Origin: an uncultured Bacteroides sp.
GTDB lineage: Bacteria > Bacteroidota > Bacteroidia > Bacteroidales > Bacteroidaceae
Reading direction: 5' to 3'
Assembly (NCBI GenBank): GCA_947574505.1
Contig: CANPJW010000005.1
Location: 29,366-93,365 of the forward strand
DNA length: 64,000 nt
Positions 17,817-27,210 of this stretch are shown piece by piece (the first letter of the stretch is position 1; each line of letters begins with the position of its first letter). The position numbers and the translations under genes are program-made. Below the pieces are notes generated by a model that ran no database searches, was not told where the DNA came from, and saw nothing but the letters and a program-made list of their open reading frames with translations.

Positions 17817-19091
17817 ATGAGGAACTTATTTCTACTAATCGCATTATGCTGTGTGGCTTTTTCTGTTCGTGCCCAACGTCTGGTTGAAGTGGGGAAAGGC
17901 TTTAGCAGTACTTCGGTAAATACTACTGTATTCCGTAATAACTCCATTGTGACGCATGGAAACACACAATACATTTCTTATTATGACGCTGAAGGATGGC
18001 TGATGTTAGGCAAACGCCGTCTGGGCACTGGGGAATGGATTTTGCACCGTACCCAATACAAAGGACATGTAAAAGATGCACATAACATTATCAGTATGAT
18101 GGTGGACGGCGACGGCTATCTTCATCTTTCTTTTGACCACCACGGACATAAACTGAACTATTGCCGCAGCATTGCCCCCGATACACTTGTTTTGGGAGAT
18201 AAAGAGCCGATGATAGGCAACGAAGAAGAAGATGTGACCTATCCTGAATTTCATTTGTTGGCTGATGGCGGTTTGCTTTTTGTATATCGCTCGGGCGCTT
18301 CCGGAAGAGGAAATATGGTAATGAACCGATATGATGTGAAATCCCGTAAGTGGGAGCGTGTGCAGGATGTCCTTGTAGATGGAGAAAACGAGCGGAATGC
18401 CTATTGGCAGTTGTATGTGGACCAATCAGGAACCATCCATCTTTCTTGGGTGTGGCGTGAAACCTGGCATGTGGAAACCAACCATGACTTATGCTACGCC
18501 CGTTCTTTTGACGGAGGTAGAACCTGGTATAAGACCAACGGACAGAAGTATGAGCTTCCTATCCGCCTGGGCAATGCCGAATATGCCTGCCGTATTCCTC
18601 AGAATGCCGAACTGATAAACCAGACCAGTATGAGTACGGATGCCGGAGGTCATCCGTACATCGCTACCTACTGGCGCAATCCCGATAGTGATGTTCCCCA
18701 ATACCGCATCGTTTGGCATGATGGCGTGAACTGGCACAACCGACAGGTTTCCGAACGCAAGACCCCTTTCTCACTCAAAGGGGGAGGAACCAAGATGATT
18801 CCCATGTCCCGTCCCCGGATGGTGGTGGACAATGGAGAAGTGTACTATCTGTTCCGTGACCAGGAGCGTGGAAGCAAAGTTTCCATGTACTATACCAAAG
18901 ACATACAGTTTGGTGAATGGCACGTGAAAGACCTGACGGATTTTGCCGTAAATGCGTGGGAACCCAGTCATGACACGGAGTTATGGAAAATGAAGAAGCA
19001 ACTTCATATTTATGTACAGGATACCCGACAGGGAGATGGCGAGAAGCAGGTGGAAACAGAACCGCAAATGGTTTATGTGTTGGAATTGTAA
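17817..19091 (+). CDS. BNR_4 beta-propeller protein, GH145/PL24-like
   Basis: A 424-residue secreted protein: residues 1-19 are a signal peptide ending at VRAQ. The rest is a seven-bladed propeller-type BNR_4 domain with repeating G-[GF]-Y/H and DGG-T-W style turns, for example FDGGRTW. Family members include the GH145 rhamnosidases that remove Rha-alpha-1,4-GlcA caps from arabinogalactan proteins, and PL24/PL25 lyases. The FDHHGHKLNY stretch near residue 100 carries candidate catalytic histidines. It is followed after 88 bp by a fused GH105-DUF2264 enzyme, consistent with joint uronic acid cap removal. Which of the propeller families it belongs to needs a profile search. Confidence 0.7.
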   Translation: MRNLFLLIALCCVAFSVRAQRLVEVGKGFSSTSVNTTVFRNNSIVTHGNTQYISYYDAEGWLMLGKRRLGTGEWILHRTQYKGHVKDAHNIISMMVDGDGYLHLSFDHHGHKLNYCRSIAPDTLVLGDKEPMIGNEEEDVTYPEFHLLADGGLLFVYRSGASGRGNMVMNRYDVKSRKWERVQDVLVDGENERNAYWQLYVDQSGTIHLSWVWRETWHVETNHDLCYARSFDGGRTWYKTNGQKYELPIRLGNAEYACRIPQNAELINQTSMSTDAGGHPYIATYWRNPDSDVPQYRIVWHDGVNWHNRQVSERKTPFSLKGGGTKMIPMSRPRMVVDNGEVYYLFRDQERGSKVSMYYTKDIQFGEWHVKDLTDFAVNAWEPSHDTELWKMKKQLHIYVQDTRQGDGEKQVETEPQMVYVLEL

Positions 19092-19179
19092 ATAATGTGC
19101 TGATTTGCCAATGACCATGCGGCATATAGCGCAAGCACATTAACACATTAGTAAATTGGCAAATTGATAAATTATTAAT

Positions 19180-21498
19180 ATGATGAACAAATTATTGAAA
19201 CAAACCCTTGTTTGTGCAGGTACCTTGCTGCTTTCCATGCAGGTTGCCGCCAAACCTTCTTCCGAAGCCAAGGAAGTACGGGGGATTATAGACAAGGTAA
19301 ACACTTATTGGCAAACGCATAACAAGCCCGAAGTCTGTTCGTTTTGGGACAATGCCGCTTACCACACCGGAAACATGGAGGCATACTTTCTGACCGGTAA
19401 TGAAAACTACCGTGCATATTCTGAAGCCTGGGCTATACACAATGAATGGAAGGGAGCCAAGGAAAAGGATAAGTCTAAATGGAAATACTCTTACGGTGAG
19501 AGTGATGAATATGTATTGTTCGGAGATTATCAGGTTTGTTTTCAGACATATATCGACCTTTATACTATTCTTCCGGACAACTATAAGATAGCCCGTGCCC
19601 GTGAAGTGATGGAGTATGAGATGAGTACACCCAATCATGATTACTGGTGGTGGAGCGACGGTCTGTATATGGTAATGCCTGTCATGACCAAACTGTATAA
19701 GGTGACGGGTAATCATCTCTATTTGGATAAATTGTATGAATATATTGTATATTCGGACAGTATCATGCTCGATCGGGAAACCGGTCTGTATTATCGGGAT
19801 GCCAAATATGTTTATCCTAAACACAAGACTTCCAGCGGAAAGAAGGACTTTTGGGCACGTGGTGACGGATGGGTGCTTGCCGGACTGGCGAAGGTGCTGA
19901 AAGATCTTCCCGCTGATTACGAGCATCGTTCTTTTTTCGTAAACAAGTATGTGAAACTGGCCGAAGCAGTCGCAGCCATCCAGCAACCGGAAGGCTATTG
20001 GACCCGTAGCATGATGGATCCCACTCATGCTCCCGGACCGGAAACCAGCGGAACGGCTTTCTTTACTTACGGTTTCCTTTGGGGAATCAATAATGGCTAT
20101 CTGGATGAGGCTGTGTACAAACCGGTGATAGATAAAGCATGGAACTATTTGACAAAGACTGCTTTGCAGAAGAATGGCAAGATTGGTTACGTACAGCCGA
20201 TTGGTGAGAAGGCCATTCCGGGACAAGTAGTCGATGCTGATTCTGAAGCTAATTTCGGGGTAGGTGCTTTTCTGTTGGCTGCTTGTGAATATGTCCGTTA
20301 TCTGGAAGCTCCTGAAAATCAGGATCGCGCCTACTGGTGCAATTTGCTTTATAAGATGGCAGTTCCCGTACTGAGCAATATGGCGGAAGGTAATCTGAAA
20401 AAGAATATGCTGGTAGAGGTGAGCCCTAATTGGGATGGACGTAACAAAGGGGTGACTTATATGGAAACCTTCGGACGCCTTATGGCAGGTGTCGCTCCCT
20501 GGCTGACACTTCCCGATGATGATACGGAAGAGGGACAGATGCGCAAGCAACTCCGTGAATGGGCATTGAAAAGCTATGCCAATGCGGTGGACCCTGCCAA
20601 TCCCGACTATCTGTTGTGGAGAGGACACGGACAGGCCTTGGTGGATGCGGCATACGTGGCTGAAAGTTTTCTACGTGCTTACGACCAGCTTTGGATGCCT
20701 TTGGATGACACAACCAAGAAACGTTATTTTGAAGAATTTACCCAGTTGCGCCGTGTGGACCCGCCTTACACCAACTGGTTGCTGTTTTCTTCTACCATCG
20801 AGAGTTTCCTGGCAAAGGCAGGAGCGGAATGTGACGAATACCGTATCAATTCGGCTATCCGCAAGGTGGAGGAATGGTACACGGGAGATGGCTGGTATGC
20901 GGACGGCCCTTCTTTCGCTTTCGACTATTATAGCAGTTATGTCTTCCATCCCATGTATCTGGAAACGTTGCAGGGCATGAAGGATGCAGGGAAATACACT
21001 CGTATTCATTATAAAAAATATTATGACCGCGCCTTGAAACGTGCCAGGAAATTCAGCCTTGTACTGGAACGCTTGATTTCTCCTGAGGGTACTTTCCCGG
21101 TATTCGGCCGTTCCATTCCTTATCGTTTGGCCACTATGCAACCCTTGGCGCTGATGGCTTGGTATCAGCAGTTGCCCGAAGGGGTGAGCAACGGACAGGC
21201 GCGTGCCGCACTGACTTCTGTGATGCACCGGATGTATGACAACACCGAGAACTTCAATGAGGCGGGATTCCTGACCATCGGTTTTGCAGGCCGTCAGCCC
21301 AATGTGGCGGATTGGTACACCAATAACGGCAGTCTTTACATGACATCACTGGCGTTCCTTCCGCTGGGGCTTCCTGCCGCACATCCGTTCTGGACAGATG
21401 CCGCACAACCTTGCACACAAGCCAAGGCATGGGGTGGACAGCCTTTCCCGAAAGACCATCACTGGAGTGATGATATACGCACTTGGGATTTATTCTGA
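19180..21498 (+). CDS. Fused GH105 unsaturated glucuronyl hydrolase and DUF2264 (GH154-like) enzyme
   Basis: A 772-residue secreted protein with two catalytic parts. Residues 1-24 are a signal peptide. Residues about 30-390 are an alpha/alpha-barrel GH88/GH105 domain; the catalytic Asp is D160 (WWSDGLYMVMPVM), and the second marker is RGDGW at 227-231. Residues about 395-770 match DUF2264, now linked to GH154 beta-glucuronidases, with NWDGRNKGVTYMETFGR at its start and WYADGPSFAFDYYSSY later. GH105 removes the unsaturated uronate left by a lyase; GH154 would remove intact GlcA. One polypeptide doing both, behind a GH145/PL-like gene, suggests degradation of GlcA-capped arabinogalactan. Both domain calls are from memory of family motifs. 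Confidence 0.8.
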   Translation: MMNKLLKQTLVCAGTLLLSMQVAAKPSSEAKEVRGIIDKVNTYWQTHNKPEVCSFWDNAAYHTGNMEAYFLTGNENYRAYSEAWAIHNEWKGAKEKDKSKWKYSYGESDEYVLFGDYQVCFQTYIDLYTILPDNYKIARAREVMEYEMSTPNHDYWWWSDGLYMVMPVMTKLYKVTGNHLYLDKLYEYIVYSDSIMLDRETGLYYRDAKYVYPKHKTSSGKKDFWARGDGWVLAGLAKVLKDLPADYEHRSFFVNKYVKLAEAVAAIQQPEGYWTRSMMDPTHAPGPETSGTAFFTYGFLWGINNGYLDEAVYKPVIDKAWNYLTKTALQKNGKIGYVQPIGEKAIPGQVVDADSEANFGVGAFLLAACEYVRYLEAPENQDRAYWCNLLYKMAVPVLSNMAEGNLKKNMLVEVSPNWDGRNKGVTYMETFGRLMAGVAPWLTLPDDDTEEGQMRKQLREWALKSYANAVDPANPDYLLWRGHGQALVDAAYVAESFLRAYDQLWMPLDDTTKKRYFEEFTQLRRVDPPYTNWLLFSSTIESFLAKAGAECDEYRINSAIRKVEEWYTGDGWYADGPSFAFDYYSSYVFHPMYLETLQGMKDAGKYTRIHYKKYYDRALKRARKFSLVLERLISPEGTFPVFGRSIPYRLATMQPLALMAWYQQLPEGVSNGQARAALTSVMHRMYDNTENFNEAGFLTIGFAGRQPNVADWYTNNGSLYMTSLAFLPLGLPAAHPFWTDAAQPCTQAKAWGGQPFPKDHHWSDDIRTWDLF

Positions 21499-21503
21499 TT
21501 GCT

Positions 21504-21580
21504 TTTAAATCCGAACGTCGCAGATGATACGAAGTTGTTTTTATACTTATCCGTATCATCTGCGTTGTTCGTGTTTAAAA
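21504..21580. repeat. Long imperfect hairpin (terminator-like repeat)
   Basis: CGCAGATGATACG (21519-21531) pairs perfectly with CGTATCATCTGCG (21552-21564). Outer arms CGAAC and GTTCG extend the stem, and TTTAAA tracts flank it. It follows the GH105 stop and can end that transcript. Sequences of the type cgcagatgayacgga recur between genes in Bacteroidales genomes, so it may be a dispersed repeat used as terminator. Confidence 0.6.
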
Positions 21581-21639
21581 AATAAAAGCTTTGTGTCATC
21601 TGTATCTGAAAATGGCAAAAAGATAGTAGCTTTGCATCC

Positions 21640-22680
21640 ATGAAAACAAAACTTCTCCCTATTCTGAGATATATAGTACTTGCATTGCTTCTTCTGTGCA
21701 TTGTACTTTGCCGTTTTTTTCCCGTCATGGCCGAAGGGTATGCCTGTCATATCTATCCGTGGCTGTCGGCGGCGTTGTCCGCTATAGCTTCTGTTTTCCC
21801 TTTTTCCTTAGAGGAGGTGCTGGTGGTTGTAATCATTTTATGGATGATTATTTATCCTTTTCTTAAACGCCGGAAGAAGAAAAGCTGGAGATTCATTGTG
21901 GGCAGGGAAGTGGAGTTGCTGGCATGGGTCTATATCTGGTTTTATCTGGGATGGGGCTTGAATTATTTCCGTTACGATATTTACCGGCGGATGGAGGTGG
22001 AGCCTGCCGGTTACGATGAACAGGCATTCCATCGTTTCCTTGTTTCCTATACAGATAGTCTGAATCAGTCCTATACGGCTGAGGTGAAAACGGACCTTGA
22101 AAGGATGCGGCAGGAGATAAAGGAGATTTACCGGCAGGTTCCGTCTATGTATGGCTTGGCTCTTCCCCAGGATTATCAGCATCCCAAGCAGGTGTGGTTT
22201 AATCCGCTTTATTCGGGTGTGGGGGTATTGGGATATATGGGACCTTTTTTTGCGGAGTCGCAATTGAATGAAGAATTGCTTCCTGTACAATTGCCATTTA
22301 CGTATGCCCATGAACTGTCTCACCTGTTGGGGGTAAGTAATGAGGCGGAAGCGAATTATTGGGCTTACAGGGTTTGTCGCTCTTCAAAGCGGCCGGCGGT
22401 GCGTTATAGTGCCTATTTCGGTCTGTTGCCCTATGTGCTGGTCAATGCATCTTCTGTGTTGACGGAAGAGGAATTTCGTGAATGGATTAAGACGATCCGT
22501 CCCGAAGTGGTGAAGGATTATGAATATAAACGTATGTATTGGCATGAGCGTTATAGTACCCTGTTGGGTGAAGTGCAGAATAAAATTTATAACCTGTTTT
22601 TAAAGGGTAACAACATTCCTTCCGGTAGAAAGAATTATGCGGAAGTGATCGGGATACTGCTTTCTTTGGAAGAAAAATAG
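21640..22680 (+). CDS. DUF3810 membrane zinc metallopeptidase-like protein
   Basis: A 346-residue protein of the DUF3810 family. Three hydrophobic segments occupy residues about 5-30, 50-70 and 85-110. The soluble part contains YAHELSHLLGVSNEAEANYWAY, cited here in two parts: HELSH (an HExxH zinc site) and the downstream EAEAN glutamates that would complete a gluzincin-like centre. The active site likely faces the periplasm. Substrate and role are unknown. It is monocistronic: a TAGCTTTG box lies only 6 bp before the ATG, hinting at an almost leaderless message, and a long inverted repeat follows. Confidence 0.75.
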   Translation: MKTKLLPILRYIVLALLLLCIVLCRFFPVMAEGYACHIYPWLSAALSAIASVFPFSLEEVLVVVIILWMIIYPFLKRRKKKSWRFIVGREVELLAWVYIWFYLGWGLNYFRYDIYRRMEVEPAGYDEQAFHRFLVSYTDSLNQSYTAEVKTDLERMRQEIKEIYRQVPSMYGLALPQDYQHPKQVWFNPLYSGVGVLGYMGPFFAESQLNEELLPVQLPFTYAHELSHLLGVSNEAEANYWAYRVCRSSKRPAVRYSAYFGLLPYVLVNASSVLTEEEFREWIKTIRPEVVKDYEYKRMYWHERYSTLLGEVQNKIYNLFLKGNNIPSGRKNYAEVIGILLSLEEK

Positions 22681-22757
22681 AAACAGAATGTTCAGGCTGG
22701 ACTTGAATTCGATTGTGACAGTTATAACTTGATCCAAGAGTTCTACAACAAACGAGC

Positions 22758-22838
22758 TTTATATTGTTGCTCCACTGCTACCACTTTTCATCGGCATTTC
22801 AGCAGGAAGGGTGGTAGCAGTGGCAGCAGAAATATAAA
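22758..22838. repeat. Long inverted repeat between convergent genes
   Basis: A 27-base arm (22758-22784) pairs with 22811-22838, with only a few mismatches and bulges. The core is CACTGCTACCAC with GTGGTAGCAGTG, and TTTATATT with AAATATAAA closes the base. The loop is about 26 nt. It lies between the DUF3810 gene and the end of the convergent HTCS gene, so it may terminate both. The arm length is more than a terminator needs. Confidence 0.65.
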
Positions 22839-22896
22839 ACTCTAAAGAAGAACTGCTCAGGATGATACCAAGCAAGATCAGAATCCGCCAGGGAGT

Positions 22897-25800
22897 CTAC
22901 TGTTTCTGTTTCACATAATCCGAAGGCGACATTCCGTATTCGTCCTTGAAACATTGGCGGAAATAGGCCACACTGCTGAATCCTATCATATAGGCTATTT
23001 CTGAAATAGTATATTGTCCGGACATCAGCAGTTCCACTCCCTTGCGCATTTTTACCTTACGGATAAATTCGTTGGCGGACATATCTGTCAGTCCTTTTAT
23101 CTTGCGGTAAAGGGTAGAGTGACTCATGCACATCTTGTCGGCAATGAAAGCGATATCCATCTTTTCCATTTCCAGATTCTCTTCGATTATTTGCGTGATT
23201 TTCTGCAAGAATTCATTATCCAGTTTGTTTAACGAACTCACGGCACTTTCCTGTTTGGGCTGCGTATCGGCCAGTGCCAGCAAAGAGGCTATTTTCTTAC
23301 GGGTTTCCAACAGATTGTTGATGCGACTGTGCAGTAGCTTGGCACTGAACGGTTTGGTAAGATAGGAATCTGCTCCGGATGCATATCCTTCTTCCTTGTC
23401 TTGTAAAGAATCTTTGGCCGTCAGTAAGATTACAGGGATATGGCTGGTGCGCATATCCTCTTTTATTCGCTTGCAAAGTTCGATACCGTCCATGACCGGC
23501 ATCATGATATCACTGACAATGATGTTGGGGATTCGTGCCTGTGCCAGTTCCCAGCCTTCTTTACCATCCTTGGCAGTGATTACTTCATAGATATCTGTAA
23601 AAGAGCTCCGGATGTATTCCCGTATGTCGGCATTGTCCTCTACCACCAGTACAATGGGATGAGTGTCGGTTGGTGCGTCGGCAACGGTGGCTTTCTCTGT
23701 ATCCATCGGCCTTTTTTCCATATCATGTTGGGCATGGATAGCGTTGGGGTACGTATTCTCGGTGAGCAGGCGCAGCGTGAATGTGGTTCCCGTATCCACT
23801 GCGCTTTCTACTTTCAGGATTCCTTCGTGCAATTCGCTCAAGCCTTTGACCAGAGCGAGCCCGATTCCCGAACCCGATGCCTGATATTTGCTTTTTGCCT
23901 GATAATAGCGATCGAAAATGTGTGGTAACGCTTCGGCGTCAATGCCATGGCCGGTATCACTGACACTGATTTCCGTGTATTTTATCTGGTTCTCTTCTAC
24001 TGAACGGAGTGATAAGGTGATATCTCCCTCGGAAGTATATTTGGCAGCATTGCTCATCAGGTTGTCCAGTATGATGGTGATCATGTCCGCGTCATAGAAG
24101 ATTTCCGTATCTTCTGTTTCGATATGAATATGATAATTTACTTTGTTATTGGGATTCAGCTCTTTGTAACGTAATCCCACTTCCTGTACCAATTGTCCCA
24201 GATCTCCCTTGACTACAGATAATTTACGGTTCTGGGTCTCGGTCTTGCGGAATTCCAGTATGCGGTTTATCAGATTCAGCAGACGGGTGGCGCTATCATG
24301 AATGATGCTGATTTTGTTGGCGTGTTTGGGAGATAAGGTGGCATCACTCAACAGGTCTTCCAATGGACCTAGAATCAGCGTGAGCGGAGTACGCAGTTCA
24401 TGGGTGATGTTGGTGTAGAAGCGCAGGCGTTCTTCATTCAGTTCTTGTTTGTTCAGACTTTGCTTGCGCTCCACTTCCAGTGAACTCTCTAAGTCCAGTT
24501 TACGTTTATAAAAACGGAGCAATGCATATAATGCGAAGATAAACAATATGACATAACCCAATTTGGCATACCAGGTAAGCCAAAGGGGAGGAGCAATAAA
24601 GATATTCAATGAGGCGATTTCTTTGTCCCATTCTTGATTACGGATGCGTGTTCTCACTTTGAAGTTATATTTACCTGGAGGAATATTACGAAAAATTACT
24701 TGATTTTCTCCTTGTGTGTCATACCATCTGTTTTCAAGGCCTTCTAGCATATAAGTGAATTCTACCTGTGGACTTTGTGTGTAGTCTAATACATTAAATG
24801 TAATGCGAAAACTATTCTGATTATAAGGTAAATGGACTACTCCCTTTTTGAATGGAATTGAAATTTCAGCATCTTTACTTTCTGTTTTTTTATTGTATTT
24901 GCAGAATTGGGTGATTTTAACAGGGGAAACTTGGCGGATAGAAGATAGTTCTTTGGGGTTAAAGAAACATGCTCCATTTTGAGAGCCGAAATAGATAATT
25001 CCATTGTGAGTCATACAAGTGGAGCCGTTCATGAAATCACCCATCGGAACTCCGTCGTGATGATTATAATTATAAAATAGGTTTTGTTTTGGATCTAAAC
25101 AGGAGATGCCGTCATTACTACTTATCCAAATTCTTTTTTCCAAATCTTCGCAAATAGCACGTATATAACTGTTTTCTAAACCTTCCTTTTCTTTAAAGAT
25201 TTTGTATCTGTTTGGTTGGCTGGTATTTTTGAATACGGCTAGTCCTTCGCGGGTCGCAACCCATATTTGCTCTTCTGAATCTTTTATCATGTGATTCACA
25301 GCATTGGAGCAGAAGCCGTTTTCAATAACGAAATTCCATAGTAGCTTATTGTTTACATCAAAGATAGAGATGCCTTTGCCGAAAGTTCCTACCCATAATT
25401 TACCCTCTTTGTCACGCAAAAGAGAATGTACCATGATGTCTGGTAATTGTTTTTGTATTTCTTCTTCCTTTACGAGTACTTCATTTGTACAGGAATAGAT
25501 TCCGGTTTCAGTCCCAATCCACATTTTTCCGTTCTGATCTTCATAAAAGCATCTGACATCTAGATTGTTGAATAGACTAGAGGATATGTGAACAATTTCT
25601 TGTTTATCTGGTTTATAGAGCAGTATTCCGTTTTTGTAAGTTCCAAGCCATAGACGTTTCTGTCTGTCTTCATAAATGGTATTGATATGCGTGTTGTACA
25701 CAAGTTCATGCGAGTAAAGATCATATGTCTTTATTTTCTTTCCATTTATAAATAATCCCAATTCATCTTCACTTCCTAGCCATACTTGATTGTCTGTAGC

Positions 25801-26949
25801 CCACATTCCCCACACTTGTTTGTAGCTTAGTCCTTTTGCTGTTTCTATTGTATAAGGTAGAATATTGAACATGGGTTGGGTATGACTAATGAAATCGATA
25901 CCTCCCCGATAGTTTCCTATCCATATATTACCATAACAATCTTGATAGGCACATCGTGCATTAGGTGAAGATAGCCCATAATTGTCATTGGTGGCCTTTA
26001 TATTTTGAAAATCTATTTCCTCTGCAGAAATAAAGGCGTTATGTTGTAAATCTAATATACTTACTCCTCCCATGTTGGTACATATCCATATCTTCCCGTC
26101 TTTCATCTGTTTGATATCGTATATAGAATTGGATAATAGTGAATTGTCATCATTGGGATTATGTTTGAATACTGTAAATTTTTCAGTGGTAGGATTAAAG
26201 AGAGCAAGTCCTGCGTTTGTTCCGATCCATACATTGTCATTCTTGTCTATGCAAATGGCTCGAACTTCTTGTCCGGGCAGACTGTTGGGATCTTTGGGAT
26301 CAGGTATATAATTTTTGACAGTCTTGTCTTTTAATGATAAGATGCTTAATCCATTGAAGGCATGTCCAATATATAAATGTCCTGTTCTGTCTTCACAAGA
26401 AGTCCAGTTGGGAATCGGTAACCCTTGTATTTCATCATTTCTATAGGCTGTGAATTTTTTGGTTCGGGGGTTATAATGTTCTATGCCGACATGATAGTGG
26501 GTTATCCATATTCCTCCATCTGAGGCATAAGACAAGTCAGTAATGTCATTTGTTTGTAATTGTGACTTTTCCGCTATATAGGAGGTAAATGTTTCTTGAT
26601 CACAGTTAAATGCACATAATCCGTTGCGTTGAGTTGCAATCCAGATAATATTTTCATTGGGATCGGCCAATACGGTATTTAGTTCATTACTGGTCAGGCC
26701 AGAGGTGTGTTTTGTATATACGGTGAAATGATTACCATCAAATTTATTTAATCCGTCTTCGGTTGCGATCCACATACAACCTTGTTGATCTTGGGTGATT
26801 CCAACTACATAATTACTAGATATTCCGTCTTCTACTCCCAATCTTTTAATCATATATGGCTGGGCAGTAGCTGGAATTACAACATCTAATAACATATATA
26901 TAATATATGTAATTCTAATACAATTGATTATATTAAATTTATGAACCAT
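22897..26949 (-). CDS. Hybrid two-component system regulator (HTCS) of the polysaccharide locus
   Basis: A 1350-residue single-protein sensor and regulator. The order is: signal/anchor segment (1-30); about 14 two-component regulator propeller repeats (30-720, many with GxIWIGT-like turns); Y_Y_Y domain (about 735-800); transmembrane helix (about 806-826); HisKA with phospho-His H850 (THELRTPLTL); HATPase_c (about 960-1070); receiver with phospho-Asp D1147 (VSDIMMPVMDG); AraC-type HTH (about 1250-1350). HTCS proteins bind an oligosaccharide in the periplasm and switch on the adjacent susCD genes. It lies divergently from the first susC, 261 bp away, so it is the probable regulator of the locus at 27.2-41.4 kb. 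Confidence 0.95.
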   Translation of the reverse strand: MVHKFNIINCIRITYIIYMLLDVVIPATAQPYMIKRLGVEDGISSNYVVGITQDQQGCMWIATEDGLNKFDGNHFTVYTKHTSGLTSNELNTVLADPNENIIWIATQRNGLCAFNCDQETFTSYIAEKSQLQTNDITDLSYASDGGIWITHYHVGIEHYNPRTKKFTAYRNDEIQGLPIPNWTSCEDRTGHLYIGHAFNGLSILSLKDKTVKNYIPDPKDPNSLPGQEVRAICIDKNDNVWIGTNAGLALFNPTTEKFTVFKHNPNDDNSLLSNSIYDIKQMKDGKIWICTNMGGVSILDLQHNAFISAEEIDFQNIKATNDNYGLSSPNARCAYQDCYGNIWIGNYRGGIDFISHTQPMFNILPYTIETAKGLSYKQVWGMWATDNQVWLGSEDELGLFINGKKIKTYDLYSHELVYNTHINTIYEDRQKRLWLGTYKNGILLYKPDKQEIVHISSSLFNNLDVRCFYEDQNGKMWIGTETGIYSCTNEVLVKEEEIQKQLPDIMVHSLLRDKEGKLWVGTFGKGISIFDVNNKLLWNFVIENGFCSNAVNHMIKDSEEQIWVATREGLAVFKNTSQPNRYKIFKEKEGLENSYIRAICEDLEKRIWISSNDGISCLDPKQNLFYNYNHHDGVPMGDFMNGSTCMTHNGIIYFGSQNGACFFNPKELSSIRQVSPVKITQFCKYNKKTESKDAEISIPFKKGVVHLPYNQNSFRITFNVLDYTQSPQVEFTYMLEGLENRWYDTQGENQVIFRNIPPGKYNFKVRTRIRNQEWDKEIASLNIFIAPPLWLTWYAKLGYVILFIFALYALLRFYKRKLDLESSLEVERKQSLNKQELNEERLRFYTNITHELRTPLTLILGPLEDLLSDATLSPKHANKISIIHDSATRLLNLINRILEFRKTETQNRKLSVVKGDLGQLVQEVGLRYKELNPNNKVNYHIHIETEDTEIFYDADMITIILDNLMSNAAKYTSEGDITLSLRSVEENQIKYTEISVSDTGHGIDAEALPHIFDRYYQAKSKYQASGSGIGLALVKGLSELHEGILKVESAVDTGTTFTLRLLTENTYPNAIHAQHDMEKRPMDTEKATVADAPTDTHPIVLVVEDNADIREYIRSSFTDIYEVITAKDGKEGWELAQARIPNIIVSDIMMPVMDGIELCKRIKEDMRTSHIPVILLTAKDSLQDKEEGYASGADSYLTKPFSAKLLHSRINNLLETRKKIASLLALADTQPKQESAVSSLNKLDNEFLQKITQIIEENLEMEKMDIAFIADKMCMSHSTLYRKIKGLTDMSANEFIRKVKMRKGVELLMSGQYTISEIAYMIGFSSVAYFRQCFKDEYGMSPSDYVKQKQ

Positions 26950-27022
26950 AGAATATTTGACAATTATGGACTAAAAACTCGTTATGAATGATTTTTCTAC
27001 CATTCTTGCTTAATTTTTAATC

Positions 27023-27052
27023 TTTGTTTTTTCATAACATCTTTTATTTTTG
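27023..27052 (+). promoter_or_regulatory. Promoter of the susC-susD operon
   Basis: TTTG (27023-27026) and TATTTTTG (27045-27052) are 18 bp apart, matching the Bacteroides promoter pattern. Transcription would begin near 27059, leaving a leader of about 150 nt. The HTCS regulator is divergent, and its binding site should lie just upstream in 26950-27020. No repeat clear enough to name the operator was seen. Confidence 0.55.
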
Positions 27053-27210
27053 CATCGTTTTAAAAGGTATCTTGTCTAAAACATTTGTAAATCTAGTAAA
27101 AAACTTTAGATGAAACAATAAGTTGATTAGTTTTTTTGGGGTAAAAAGATTGCCACAAAATATAGAGAGTTTATAAACCTTATTATCTAATTTTAAAAAA
27201 GGAAAAAACA

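Noticed and set aside
19192..20628. 478-residue open frame on the minus strand
   Set aside because: It lies wholly inside the well-supported GH105-DUF2264 gene on the other strand and its protein has no recognisable motif or signal.
23440..23928. 162-residue plus-strand open frame
   Set aside because: Antisense to the receiver and kinase region of the HTCS gene.
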